Shown piece by piece: positions 16,939 to 25,246 of a stretch of 64,000 bases of DNA. The stretch comes from an uncultured Chitinophagaceae bacterium (GTDB lineage: Bacteria; Bacteroidota; Bacteroidia; Chitinophagales; Chitinophagaceae), in assembly GCA_937958995.1 (NCBI GenBank), contig CALGAP010000008.1, forward strand, positions 434,001 through 498,000, given 5' to 3'. Numbering within the stretch: position 1 is the first letter of the stretch; the number at the start of each line of letters is the position of its first letter. The notes under the pieces are model-generated. The model did no database searches. It was not told the DNA's origin and worked only from the letters and a program-made list of their open reading frames with translations. The translations under genes and the position numbers were made by a program.

Positions 16939-16962
16939 GAAGGGAACGCTTCCGTTCCCTTC
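16939..16962. other. hairpin in the rimP-nusA-infB leader
   Basis: A perfect 10-bp stem, GAAGGGAACG/CGTTCCCTTC, closes a 4-nt loop. It lies in the predicted leader between the promoter and the rimP start codon. On the plus strand it is followed by CTTTTTTA and looks like a terminator. On the transcribed strand it is followed by TTCTTTATTT, so weak attenuation or RNA stabilisation is possible. Confidence 0.6.
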
Positions 16963-16983
16963 CTTTTTTATCTTTTGCCTCGA

Positions 16984-17016
16984 CAAAGTTACGATAAAAG
17001 GGGAATTAGTTCCAAA
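16984..17016 (-). promoter_or_regulatory. promoter of the rimP-nusA-infB operon
   Basis: On the minus strand the -7 element TAACTTTG (16984-16991) is a perfect TAnnTTTG match. A TTTG -33 box lies at 17013-17016, leaving 21 nt between them, which is consistent with the Bacteroidota primary sigma factor. The predicted start is near 16977, giving a leader of about 60 nt. Confidence 0.7.
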
Positions 17017-17043
17017 AGTGTTTAGAATGCTCAGGGGTGTGGC

Positions 17044-17178
17044 GTTTCGGGTTGGAGGTTTCGGGTTCTTGGGATTCAAGTGGCGCCTGCCGATTCGATT
17101 GCCGGGTATCGGGTGATCTGTGACCGGCACTTAAGACCAATCAGCATTCAAAAAGCGCGGCAGCAACCCGAAACCTCC
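17044..17178. repeat. inverted repeat, dispersed family B, second locus
   Basis: GGAGGTTTCGGGTT at 17054-17067 is matched exactly by its complement AACCCGAAACCTCC at 17165-17178. Another GTTTCGGGTT lies at 17044-17053. The region between rimP's promoter and the DUF4834-like gene is otherwise featureless apart from a GC-rich CCGGCCGGGCCGG stretch near 17183. Confidence 0.75.
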
Positions 17179-17254
17179 CGGTCCGGCCGGGCCGGTCCGC
17201 CTTTTGCAGGTCTTTAACTAATTTGAAAACCCTAAACCTTACCTTTATAATGTT

Positions 17255-17500
17255 ATGATTTATATAATCTGGGGAATAGTAATTTACTGCGTCATTAAGG
17301 TGCTTTTCAACTTTGTGATTCCGCTGATCCGGGTAACCAGCAGGATGCGGAGACAGGTGCGGGAGTTCCAGCGCCAGGCGAATGCGGAGGGTGACGGACA
17401 ATTCCAGAATTATCAGAGCCAGAACAGGAGCTCCGGGAATCAGTCTGCGGGTAAGCAGAAGGTGGGAGAATACATTGATTTTGAGGAGATTAAGGACTAG
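17255..17500 (+). CDS. small single-pass membrane protein, DUF4834-like
   Basis: 81 residues. Residues about 3-24 (IIWGIVIYCVIKVLFNFVIP) form one transmembrane helix. A basic segment (RMRRQVREF) follows, then a polar Gln/Asn/Ser-rich tail ending VGEYIDFEEIKD. The short length, N-terminal helix and terminal D/E-F-E-E-I motif recall the DUF4834 family of Bacteroidota, which has no known function. A minus-strand ORF at 17141..17548 overlaps it completely but has no recognisable features. Upstream, TACCTTTA at 17240-17247 is a one-mismatch -7 element. A strong hairpin with a T tract follows at 17538-17589. Confidence 0.7.
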   Translation: MIYIIWGIVIYCVIKVLFNFVIPLIRVTSRMRRQVREFQRQANAEGDGQFQNYQSQNRSSGNQSAGKQKVGEYIDFEEIKD

Positions 17501-17537
17501 TGGATGACGCGTGTCGGATGTCGCGCCAAGGCGTAAA

Positions 17538-17589
17538 GGGAAGGTCAAGTGACAGGCGGGCCACCTGTAGCTTGGCCTTCCGTTTTTTT
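17538..17589 (+). terminator. Rho-independent terminator after the small membrane protein gene
   Basis: GGGAAGGTCAAG pairs with CTTGGCCTTCC (one G-T pair), with an inner ACAGG/CCTGT continuation, followed by seven T residues on the plus strand. It sits between two convergent genes and could also stop transcription coming from the PUL side. It contains the CAAGTGACAGG text that recurs at 60963. Confidence 0.75.
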
Positions 17590-18205
17590 AGGGGGTGAGG
17601 AGGTCGAGGTGGAGGATGGAGGTTCCGGGGGCCAGGTGATGGGCGTGGAGGCCGGCGCGGCGGGCGCCCTCTACGTTGGCGGGGGAGTCGTCGATAAAAA
17701 GGGTTTCGGGGGCATGAAGACCAGCTTCTTCAATGATATAGTGAAAGGCTTCCACATTGGGCTTGCGGCGGTTGATCAGGTGAGAATACCAGGCTTTCTC
17801 AAATAGCGAATCCAGATCGCGGTTATAGACTTCACGAAAACTTTCCTGGAAACTTTGGAGGTGAATGCTGTTGGTGTTGCTGAAAAGGAACAGGCGGTAC
17901 CTTTCTCTCAGCTTTTCAAGCAGCTCAACACGCTCCCGCGGGAAGTCGAGCAACATGCTGTTCCAGGCACGAATGATGTCTTGTTCGGTGGTGCCGTCAA
18001 TAGCCAGCTTGCGCGCCTCGGCCAAAAATTCTTCGTCGGTAAGGCGACCGATTTCATAGAGTTTCCAGAAACTGTCTTCATTAGTATTGCTGAAGAGATC
18101 GTCGATTTGCGGAATGCCGAGCTGAATGAATGCATTGCGGCTGCCGGCAAAATCGAGATTGAGTAACACACCACCCAGATCGAAAATGATATTCTTAATC
18201 GCCAC
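17588..18205 (-). CDS. HAD-superfamily hydrolase (YihX-like sugar-phosphate phosphatase)
   Basis: 205 residues with the four HAD motifs: motif I FDLGGVLLN (nucleophile Asp about 9), motif II FSNTNS, motif III Lys in RRKPNVEAFH, and motif IV FIDDSPANVEGA. The first motif and cap arrangement recall YihX-type alpha-glucose-1-phosphate phosphatases, but the substrate is not determined by the sequence. The start codon is GTG, because no in-frame ATG exists upstream. It begins two bases after the stop of the alpha/beta hydrolase gene, so it is the last gene of the long minus-strand PUL operon. A role in intracellular sugar-phosphate handling after glycan breakdown would fit that position. Confidence 0.85.
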   Translation of the reverse strand: MAIKNIIFDLGGVLLNLDFAGSRNAFIQLGIPQIDDLFSNTNEDSFWKLYEIGRLTDEEFLAEARKLAIDGTTEQDIIRAWNSMLLDFPRERVELLEKLRERYRLFLFSNTNSIHLQSFQESFREVYNRDLDSLFEKAWYSHLINRRKPNVEAFHYIIEEAGLHAPETLFIDDSPANVEGARRAGLHAHHLAPGTSILHLDLLTP

Positions 18206-18207
18206 TT

Positions 18208-18990
18208 TTATTTTTTGTTACTAAATAGCCAGGATAACAGCTCAGGCTCTGCAAACGCAGGATCCCAACTGTTGTGATTGGCTTCGGGGTAAACGGTATA
18301 TTTTACTGAAGCATTCACTTTTTTCAAAGCCTCCACCATAACGTCAGAACAGGATTGCGGCACCACATCATCTTTGGCCCCGTGAAATACCCACCAGCTT
18401 ACATGCTTCAACTTTGCGGCAGTGGCCGGGTTGGCGCCGCCGCAAATGGGAAAGGCGGCTGCGAACAGTTTCGGGTTGCGGCGCACAATTTCAAAAGTGC
18501 CCATACCTCCCATCGATAACCCTCCCACATATACTTGTTTTTTATCGATGGGATATTTTCGCATCAGGTCTTTTAATAATGCCTGCGCCAGTTCCATGGC
18601 GTGCGTGGCATTGCCACTTTCCGCGAACAAAAACACCCGCTTGCCCGAGCTGTCGCGCTCGATTTTTACATTGCTCCAATAGCTTTCGCGCGGGCATTGC
18701 GGAAATACTACAATAGCCGGGAAATTTTTCCGCACATCTTCACGCAAAAACAATTTCGCGCCATGCGTCAACTGGGCTTCGTTGTCGTTGCCGCGCTCAC
18801 CGGCGCCGTGCAGGAAATAGATCAGCGGATATTTTTTTGAAGCATCATAGTTCTCGGGCAACAACACGCGGTAAGGCAAGGTGTCGTTGTTTTTGACGAA
18901 CCATTGCTTTTCATACAGACTTAAGTCCTGTGCAAGGCTGAGCGTGCTGCTGCCCAACAGCAGCAAAGGCACAATGGTATGGCGAAGCAT
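18208..18990 (-). CDS. secreted prolyl-oligopeptidase/esterase-type alpha/beta hydrolase
   Basis: About 260 residues starting MLRHTIVPLLLLGSSTLSLAQ, a clear signal peptide; the ATG at 18990 is preferred to 19029, which would overlap the sulfatase gene by one base. YPLIYFLHGAGERG carries the oxyanion-hole HG motif, GGLSMGG holds the nucleophile Ser, and VFHGAKDDVVP and EANHNSW supply the candidate Asp and His, giving a complete triad. The family (peptidase S9-like or carbohydrate-esterase-like) is common in PULs, where it removes acetyl or other acyl groups from glycans. Here it lies between a sulfatase and a HAD phosphatase in the same direction, so an esterase acting on a decorated glycan is the preferred reading. 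The substrate is unknown. Confidence 0.85.
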   Translation of the reverse strand: MLRHTIVPLLLLGSSTLSLAQDLSLYEKQWFVKNNDTLPYRVLLPENYDASKKYPLIYFLHGAGERGNDNEAQLTHGAKLFLREDVRKNFPAIVVFPQCPRESYWSNVKIERDSSGKRVFLFAESGNATHAMELAQALLKDLMRKYPIDKKQVYVGGLSMGGMGTFEIVRRNPKLFAAAFPICGGANPATAAKLKHVSWWVFHGAKDDVVPQSCSDVMVEALKKVNASVKYTVYPEANHNSWDPAFAEPELLSWLFSNKK

Positions 18991-19028
18991 AACTATAGGT
19001 TTAATCACTACTAATGTACTCAAAAACA

Positions 19029-20528
19029 CTAATAGGTGCTCTGGTACAAATTATCGAATCGCGTACCCGTTGGTGTTTTCAGCGGTATCTGCATCCCTTT
19101 TGTCTCTTCCAGCCAACGAAACAATTCGGCGCGCAGCGCCAGTCCCGTTTTACGCAGCGAGGTAACTCGAATCAGGTTGTTCATCTCCCACGGATCATTT
19201 TCGAGGTCATACAGTTCATTGATGTCCCAGCCACCGTGGTTGTAGATATATTTATACTTGTCGGTACGGATCGCAAACATAGTGGGCGTTTGCGGGAAAG
19301 GCGCCTCCCAGTAATATTCATAATATACATTCTTCCTTTGCCACTCCACACTGGCGCCGCGAAGAATATCGGCGAAAGAAAAACCCTGCATTTGCGGGGG
19401 CCTGGAAATATTCGCCAGCTCAAGAAAAGTGGGCGCTATGTCCACATTCATAATGATCTGCTCTACCACCGAACCTGGCTTTACCATACCGGGCGCCCAC
19501 ACCAACATAGGCACGCGCATGGATTCTTCGTAGGCGTGGCGCTTGTCGATGAGACCATGTTCGCCAAATGAAAAACCGTTGTCGCCCATATACACCACCA
19601 TCGTGTTCTGGTCAAGGCCTTGTTCTTTCACCCAGTTCACCACGCGTTCGATGCTTTCGTCCACCGCCATCAGCGTTTCGAGATAGCGATGGTAAAAATC
19701 ATCGAAAGGTATCTGGCCGTGATACATATAGTCCACGCCATGCCAGCTATAGCGCTGACGACGCACCCAGTTGGGAATGTCTTTGTAATTAACGGTGGTG
19801 GTGGGTGCAGTGGCTATGCCGTACGTCTTGCTGCTGTCGGTAGCCGTCAGGTACATAGATGGAGGGCAAACGATGGGAAGCGACTGATATTTTCCTTCGT
19901 GTCTTTTTGCAGGCTGAAATTCGGCATGCACGCCTTTATGTGAAAGGTAAACGAAGAATGGTTTTTTCTTATCGCGTTTATTCAGCCATTCAATGGCGTA
20001 ATCAGTCAGCAGGTCGGTGGTATAGCTACCTTCGGGTTGTTTGATGCGCTTGCCATTAATGTTGAAAGTAGGATTATAATAGACGCCCTGTCCCTGGAAG
20101 CTGAGCCAGTAATCAAATCCGGGTTGCGGCGCATCGTCGGTATTGCCCATGTGCCATTTCCCCAGGAAAGCAGTCTGGTATCCCTTCTGCTGCATGTATT
20201 GCGGGAAAAACTTCAGGTTGGCCGGCAACGGCGCATCATTGTTAACTACGGTATGCGTATGGGCATACTGGCCGGTTAAAATAGAAGCGCGGCTGGGCGA
20301 ACAGAGCGCAGTGGAAACAAACGCATTTTTTATATGCGCCCCCTCGCGCGCCATCAGGTCCATGCCAGGTGTTTCCAAACCCCTGATGCGGTTCATAAAA
20401 CCCATAGCATCGTAGCGGTGGTCATCGGCAAGTATAAAAATGATGTTCATCGGCTGCCGCTGCGCGGCTTTCTGCGCCTGTGCAAACAGGGCAACACATG
20501 AAAACGCAAAAGCAATTATCTTTTTCAT
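19029..20528 (-). CDS. secreted sulfatase (S1 formylglycine-dependent family)
   Basis: 499 residues with a signal peptide (MKKIIAFAFSCVALFAQAQ). IIFILADDHRYD supplies metal-ligand Asp residues. CSPSRASILTGQ at about 76-87 is the sulfatase signature, with Cys76 to be converted to formylglycine. GKWHMGN and YMGDNGFSFGEHG give further active-site residues, and the C-terminal subdomain ends with the typical YDLENDPWEMNNL. All catalytic motifs are intact. S1 sulfatases remove sulfate esters from sugars or other alcohols in the periplasm or at the surface. It lies between GH3 and an esterase, one base from GH3, which suggests the PUL acts on a sulfated glycan or that the sulfatase has a different side substrate. 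No maturase gene is in the window. Confidence 0.92.
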   Translation of the reverse strand: MKKIIAFAFSCVALFAQAQKAAQRQPMNIIFILADDHRYDAMGFMNRIRGLETPGMDLMAREGAHIKNAFVSTALCSPSRASILTGQYAHTHTVVNNDAPLPANLKFFPQYMQQKGYQTAFLGKWHMGNTDDAPQPGFDYWLSFQGQGVYYNPTFNINGKRIKQPEGSYTTDLLTDYAIEWLNKRDKKKPFFVYLSHKGVHAEFQPAKRHEGKYQSLPIVCPPSMYLTATDSSKTYGIATAPTTTVNYKDIPNWVRRQRYSWHGVDYMYHGQIPFDDFYHRYLETLMAVDESIERVVNWVKEQGLDQNTMVVYMGDNGFSFGEHGLIDKRHAYEESMRVPMLVWAPGMVKPGSVVEQIIMNVDIAPTFLELANISRPPQMQGFSFADILRGASVEWQRKNVYYEYYWEAPFPQTPTMFAIRTDKYKYIYNHGGWDINELYDLENDPWEMNNLIRVTSLRKTGLALRAELFRWLEETKGMQIPLKTPTGTRFDNLYQSTY

Positions 20529-20529
20529 A

Positions 20530-22818
20530 TTATTTCAGCCAGTTTATTTTTTGAGATTTCAGGTCGCGCGAGTTGCCACCCACCATGATCACAAATTCTC
20601 CCGGCTCCCAATCGTATTTCAGGTCATAATTGTAAAACTTCAAATCTTCGGGTGTGATTTTAAAAGTGATGGTTTTTGTCTCCCCTTTTTTCAGGAAAAC
20701 TTTTTGAAAACCTTTCAACTCTTTCACCGGCCTGGTAGTGCTGCCCACCAGGTCGCGGATATATAGTTGCACCACTTCGGCACCGTCGTAGTCGCCGCTG
20801 TTGGTGAGTTCGATGGAAGCCGTGAGTGTTTGATTGCCTTTCAGGTTGGTGCTGCTCAACTTCAGATCGCCATAGGTGAATTTGGTAAAGCTAAGTCCAT
20901 ATCCAAACGGATACAGCGGGTCGTTGGGCACGTCGAGATAGTTGCTGCGGAATTTCTGGAACCATTGTCCTTCGGGCAGCGGACGGCCGGTGTTCTTGTG
21001 ATTGTAGTAAATGGGAACCTGTCCCACATTGCGCGGGAAAGTAGCGCTCAGTTTTCCAGATGGATTTACCACACCAAACAATGCATCTGATATGGCATCG
21101 CCGGCTTCTGTACCGGCAAACCACACATTCAGGATGGCAGGCACATTTTCATGCTCCCAGGTCAAAGCCAGCGGGCGGCCGGTGAACAATACCAGCACCA
21201 CGGGTTTGCCGGTTTTCAGCAAGGCCTGCAGCAATTCTCTTTGCAATGCCGGAATTTCAATATTGGAGCGGCTCGATGCTTCGCCGCTCATTTCGGCTGA
21301 TTCTCCTAATGCGGCGACAATTACATCGGCCTGGTTCGCAATATCAACCGCTTCCTTTATCACCACATCTTTAGGGCGCGGATCGTATTTGAGCGTTTTG
21401 CCAAACATGGTAGCGCGTTCAATAAAGAGACTATCCTCGTCGAGGTTGCTGCCGTGTGCATATAAGATGCGTGCATCGTTGCCTGCCGCCTTCTTCAGGC
21501 CTTCCAGCAACGAAACTGATTCCGCATGTTTTGCCGCCACGCTCCAGGTGCCGGGCATGTTTACGCGGTTATCGGCCAGCGGACCCACGAGCGCTATGGT
21601 GCCTGATTTTTTCAGCGGCAATACATTGTTATCATTCTTCAGCAACACAAATGATTGCGCCGCAATTTCGCGCGCAATTTTGCGATGTTCAGGAGTAAAT
21701 ATCTGCGTGCGCGCTCTTTCCTCGTTGCAGTATTTATAAGGATCGGAGAAAAGACCGAGTTTGTATTTTGCTTCCAGTATTCTTTTGCACGCGGCATCAA
21801 TCTGTGCCTGCGTGATTTTTCCTTCCTGCAGTGATTTTTTTAAAGTGGTGAGAAAACCTTCACCTACCATATCCATATCAACGCCTGCGCGCAGGGCGAG
21901 CGCGCTCACGGTTTGCAGATCGCCCATACCATGATCAATCATTTCGTTGATGGCGGTATAGTCGGTCACTACAAAACCCTTGAAGCCCCATTGTTTGCGC
22001 AACACATCAGTCATCAGCCATTTGTTGCCAGTGGCGGGAATGCCGTCAATTTCGTTGAAGCTCGTCATTACGGAACCAACGCCTGCATCAACCGCGGCTT
22101 TGTATGGAGGGAAGTATTCGTTGTACATGCGCACGCGGCTCATATCAACGGTATTATAGTCGCGGCCCGCTTCGCCGGCACCATACAACGCAAAGTGTTT
22201 TACGCAGGCCATGATGGAGGTATTATCAGAAAAATCTTTTCCCTGGTATCCCTTCACCATCGCTTTGGCGATCTGGGCTCCCAGGTAGGGATCTTCGCCC
22301 GAACCTTCGCTCACGCGGCCCCAACGCGGGTCGCGCGAAATGTCGACCATAGGCGAAAATGTCCAGCATATACCATCGGCACTTGCTTCGATAGCGGCAA
22401 TACGGGCGCTTTTTTCGATCAGCTCCATATCCCAGGTGCAGGAAAGACCGAGCGGAATGGGAAACGCTGTTTCATAGCCATGAATCACGTCCATACCGAA
22501 GAGCAGCGGAATCTTCAGGCGGCTTTCTTCCACGGCTATGCGCTGTACCTCTTTTATTTTGGTAACAGACTTGATATTGAAAAGTCCGCCCACTTTTCCT
22601 TCCTTGATTTTCTGCGCGATGCCAGAGCTTGATGCCTGGCCGGTGGTGATGTCGCCGGCACCGGGCAGGTTGAGTTGACCGATTTTTTCATCGAGCGTCA
22701 TCTTAGCCATCAGGGCATTGATGAACTGGTTCATTTTGGCGTCAGCACTGCTTTGAGTTTGGGCTACTGCCTGCAATGAGATCACAATAGCAAGAGTAGT
22801 AATGAGGTTCCTGAGCAT
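20530..22818 (-). CDS. bglX: GH3 beta-glucosidase, BglX-like
   Basis: About 762 residues from the ATG at 22818, with a signal peptide ending SLQAVAQ; the frame extends to 22854 but that would add 12 residues before the signal. The GH3 N-terminal barrel (about 40-360) contains KHFALYGAGEAGRDY and the nucleophile motif GFVVTDY (Asp about 286). The alpha/beta sandwich domain has VIVAALGESAEMSGEASSR, where the acid/base Glu is expected, and a C-terminal fibronectin III-like domain carries GYGLSFTKF. The full family architecture is present. GH3 enzymes of this kind release glucose from beta-glucooligosaccharides in the periplasm. Some are specific for sophorose and beta-1,2-glucooligosaccharides, which would pair with the three GH144 genes nearby, but linkage specificity cannot be read directly. 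Confidence 0.93.
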   Translation of the reverse strand: MLRNLITTLAIVISLQAVAQTQSSADAKMNQFINALMAKMTLDEKIGQLNLPGAGDITTGQASSSGIAQKIKEGKVGGLFNIKSVTKIKEVQRIAVEESRLKIPLLFGMDVIHGYETAFPIPLGLSCTWDMELIEKSARIAAIEASADGICWTFSPMVDISRDPRWGRVSEGSGEDPYLGAQIAKAMVKGYQGKDFSDNTSIMACVKHFALYGAGEAGRDYNTVDMSRVRMYNEYFPPYKAAVDAGVGSVMTSFNEIDGIPATGNKWLMTDVLRKQWGFKGFVVTDYTAINEMIDHGMGDLQTVSALALRAGVDMDMVGEGFLTTLKKSLQEGKITQAQIDAACKRILEAKYKLGLFSDPYKYCNEERARTQIFTPEHRKIAREIAAQSFVLLKNDNNVLPLKKSGTIALVGPLADNRVNMPGTWSVAAKHAESVSLLEGLKKAAGNDARILYAHGSNLDEDSLFIERATMFGKTLKYDPRPKDVVIKEAVDIANQADVIVAALGESAEMSGEASSRSNIEIPALQRELLQALLKTGKPVVLVLFTGRPLALTWEHENVPAILNVWFAGTEAGDAISDALFGVVNPSGKLSATFPRNVGQVPIYYNHKNTGRPLPEGQWFQKFRSNYLDVPNDPLYPFGYGLSFTKFTYGDLKLSSTNLKGNQTLTASIELTNSGDYDGAEVVQLYIRDLVGSTTRPVKELKGFQKVFLKKGETKTITFKITPEDLKFYNYDLKYDWEPGEFVIMVGGNSRDLKSQKINWLK

Positions 22819-22869
22819 GGTATATGGTTTAAAGAAATTAATCGCTCCCCGCAATGACGAGGGCTTACA

Positions 22870-23526
22870 TCATTTCATCAAATATGGTTCTATAGCCTGC
22901 TTCCAGATTGCATATCCTTTCACATTCATGTGCAGGTTGTCGTCGGTAAAAATTTCAGGGTTGGGCTTGCCTTCATCCGTCAGCATTTTTGAATACACGT
23001 CTATGAAAACGGTGTTACTCAGCGTGGCAAGATATTCTTTGATCATTCTGTTGGCCGCCACCATCACTGGCATCAGGTGTGCGCGGCTGGGACTGGGTTT
23101 GATGGATACAAAAGCGATCGGGATGTTGTTGAATTTTCCCCTTATCATGTCCACTAATGTCTTCAAACGTTCCAGCACTTGTTCGGGAGTAGCGTTTTGC
23201 GTAGCAATATCATTTTCCCCGCAATAGATTACTACCTGCTTTGGCTGATAAGGAAAAATGATATCGTTGGCATAGCGGATTACATCGGGCAGGGAGGAAC
23301 CGCCGAATCCCCGGTTGATGATGGTGTGGTTGGGAAAATATTGCTGCACATCTTTCCAGTAGTTGAAAGAAGAACTGCCTACGAAAAGAATGGCGCTTTT
23401 GGGAGGCATTTGCGCACTGTCTTGTTTTTTGAATGCCTGTATCTCTCCGTAAAAAGGCGGATCCTGCGCCTGCATGGCTTGCGTACAGAGCAGAAAGACG
23501 ATTATAAAACCCAATAATTTTTTCAT
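22870..23526 (-). CDS. secreted SGNH/GDSL hydrolase (esterase)
   Basis: 218 residues with a signal peptide (MKKLLGFIIVFLLCTQAMQAQ). The four SGNH blocks are visible: ILFVGSSSFNYW with the nucleophile Ser (about 52, where the classical GDS reads GSS), NRGFGGSSLPD with the block II Gly, YCGENDIA with the block III Asn (about 105), and FTDDNLHMN with the Asp-His of block V. The protein is therefore likely an active acyl esterase, such as a carbohydrate acetyl esterase. It starts one base from the GH43 stop codon and is followed by GH3, fully inside the PUL operon. The substituted GDS motif is common in this branch and does not argue against activity. Confidence 0.85.
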   Translation of the reverse strand: MKKLLGFIIVFLLCTQAMQAQDPPFYGEIQAFKKQDSAQMPPKSAILFVGSSSFNYWKDVQQYFPNHTIINRGFGGSSLPDVIRYANDIIFPYQPKQVVIYCGENDIATQNATPEQVLERLKTLVDMIRGKFNNIPIAFVSIKPSPSRAHLMPVMVAANRMIKEYLATLSNTVFIDVYSKMLTDEGKPNPEIFTDDNLHMNVKGYAIWKQAIEPYLMK

Positions 23527-23527
23527 A

Positions 23528-25246
23528 TCAATCCACTTTTATTGGTTTGGTTCTTTGTGAAATGCCGTTCTCGTTGAATGATTCTATGGCAAAATAGTAT
23601 GACTGATCTGCGGTAAGGCTTTTCATATCCAACTCGTTCTTATCATACACCATCCACGAGTTGTAGAGTTTATCGGGAGCAATGCCCCAGAGAATATTAT
23701 ATCCCTGGCTTTCGGGTTGTTTATCCCAGGTGATGAGGGCATCACGACGATCGGCTTTTCTTTTCACCGTAAAATTTTTCACCGGCGCCGGCGCTTTTCC
23801 TTGTCCTATACCAAACACGCGCAAACCTGAGATAGCGAGATTAGGCGTGGGCACGTGAATATTCTTATAGCGGATATAGCGCACCACCTGCGGCGTGTCG
23901 AGCTCTGCATAATCGTTGGGTACGTCGCGCCAGTTGTTGCTCTTATCCACCAACACGGTCCAGTTTACCCCATCATTGCTTCCTTCGATGAGGTAGCGAT
24001 GATACAGCCCGGGAATTCTGCCATACATATTCGATTTCACGTCGTGAAAGCTCAATTGCACCGCAAATACCTTACCCGGTTTTTGCAGGTCAATCTCGAT
24101 CCACTGCTGGTCGTCGTTTTTCTCCGCCAGCCAGAAGGTTCTGATATCTTCGTCCACAATATTCTTTGCATCGAAGCTGTCAACATACGATGACACGCGC
24201 GCCGGCTTGTTGTAAGAAAGCAACATCCAGCCCGTGAATTGCCCGGCCTTGCCCGCCACCGCAGGTCCGTAATGCGGGTAATCGCCAAAGGAAGTGTTGC
24301 AGTACATCAGGCCATCTTTATCGAAACCGGCAGGATACATCACAATTCTTCTTTCCCAGTTTACCACCACAGAAATGGATGCCGTGGCGAAATGCCAGTA
24401 TTGGTTAAATGGTCCCACCACGGTGCTGCCATGACCGGCGCCATTTACAAAACCTCCGGGTTTGTACGACACGGGATTATTCGGCGCATACTTAAACGGC
24501 CCCAGCGGTGAATCTCCTATATACACGCCATCGGCATACACGTTGAATTCTGTTCCCGGCGCTGCATATTGCAAATAGTATTTGCCATTGTGCTTCGTCA
24601 TCCACGGACCTTCTATATAACCCTCCATCGTGCTTTCGTGGTTTTCACCAAATCGCTCCCATCCATGTTTTGATTCGTCGAGGTTGAAGAGTGTATCCAC
24701 CTGGGGTGAGGGTTTGAACAAATTATTTTTATCGAGCTTTCTTCCGCGAATGGGATATAGATTGCTCGAGCCCCAGTACATATAAGCCTGTCCATCGTCG
24801 TCGATAAACAGCGCGGGGTCCTGCAGGTTGTGCAGTATGGCGGGCACTGCTTTCCAGTCGCCTTTCTTAGGGTCGTCGGTATAAAGAATGCTCATGCTGC
24901 CCGAGGGATCGCCGGCCACATACAACACTGAATCTTTATAGTTGAAAGCTGCCGGCGCATTGCTGCCCTGGAAATACCATTTCTCGGGTTGAATAAATTG
25001 CCAGTTATGCAGGTCGGTGCTATGCCAATAGCCCATGGAGCGGGTTACGAACATGTAGTATTCATTTCTGAACCGCACCACCGCGGGATCGGCACCGGAG
25101 CGATACGAGAGTCCTTCGTGTGCGTTATAAATCATGTACGTGTAATCGATGTTCAGCGGATTGCAATAGGTCTGCTGTTGCGCGATTGCACTGGTGCCAG
25201 TCAAAACAAATAATATAGCTGCGAGATACTTCATCATAGTCATCAT
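23528..25246 (-). CDS. GH43-like glycoside hydrolase with discoidin and fibronectin III domains
   Basis: About 572 residues from the ATG at 25246, which overlaps the upstream stop codon as ATGA and so suggests translational coupling. A signal peptide ends TSAIAQ. The five-bladed propeller (about 40-340) has candidate carboxylates Asp53 (SGADPAVV), Asp143 (LQDPALFIDDDG) and Glu212 (YIEGPW), the GH43 triad. A discoidin/F5-8C-like domain at about 365-485 (WIEIDLQKPGKVFAVQLSF) and a fibronectin III-like domain at the C-terminus follow. GH43 enzymes are mostly arabinofuranosidases, xylosidases or galactosidases, acting on side chains or short oligosaccharides. Its place between GH144 and an esterase suggests a side-chain or accessory role. 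The exact subfamily is not assigned. Confidence 0.85.
   Translation of the reverse strand: MMTMMKYLAAILFVLTGTSAIAQQQTYCNPLNIDYTYMIYNAHEGLSYRSGADPAVVRFRNEYYMFVTRSMGYWHSTDLHNWQFIQPEKWYFQGSNAPAAFNYKDSVLYVAGDPSGSMSILYTDDPKKGDWKAVPAILHNLQDPALFIDDDGQAYMYWGSSNLYPIRGRKLDKNNLFKPSPQVDTLFNLDESKHGWERFGENHESTMEGYIEGPWMTKHNGKYYLQYAAPGTEFNVYADGVYIGDSPLGPFKYAPNNPVSYKPGGFVNGAGHGSTVVGPFNQYWHFATASISVVVNWERRIVMYPAGFDKDGLMYCNTSFGDYPHYGPAVAGKAGQFTGWMLLSYNKPARVSSYVDSFDAKNIVDEDIRTFWLAEKNDDQQWIEIDLQKPGKVFAVQLSFHDVKSNMYGRIPGLYHRYLIEGSNDGVNWTVLVDKSNNWRDVPNDYAELDTPQVVRYIRYKNIHVPTPNLAISGLRVFGIGQGKAPAPVKNFTVKRKADRRDALITWDKQPESQGYNILWGIAPDKLYNSWMVYDKNELDMKSLTADQSYYFAIESFNENGISQRTKPIKVD

Noticed and set aside
17141..17548. 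135-codon minus-strand ORF
   Set aside because: It fully overlaps the plus-strand membrane protein gene, crosses the terminator at 17538 and has no recognisable features.
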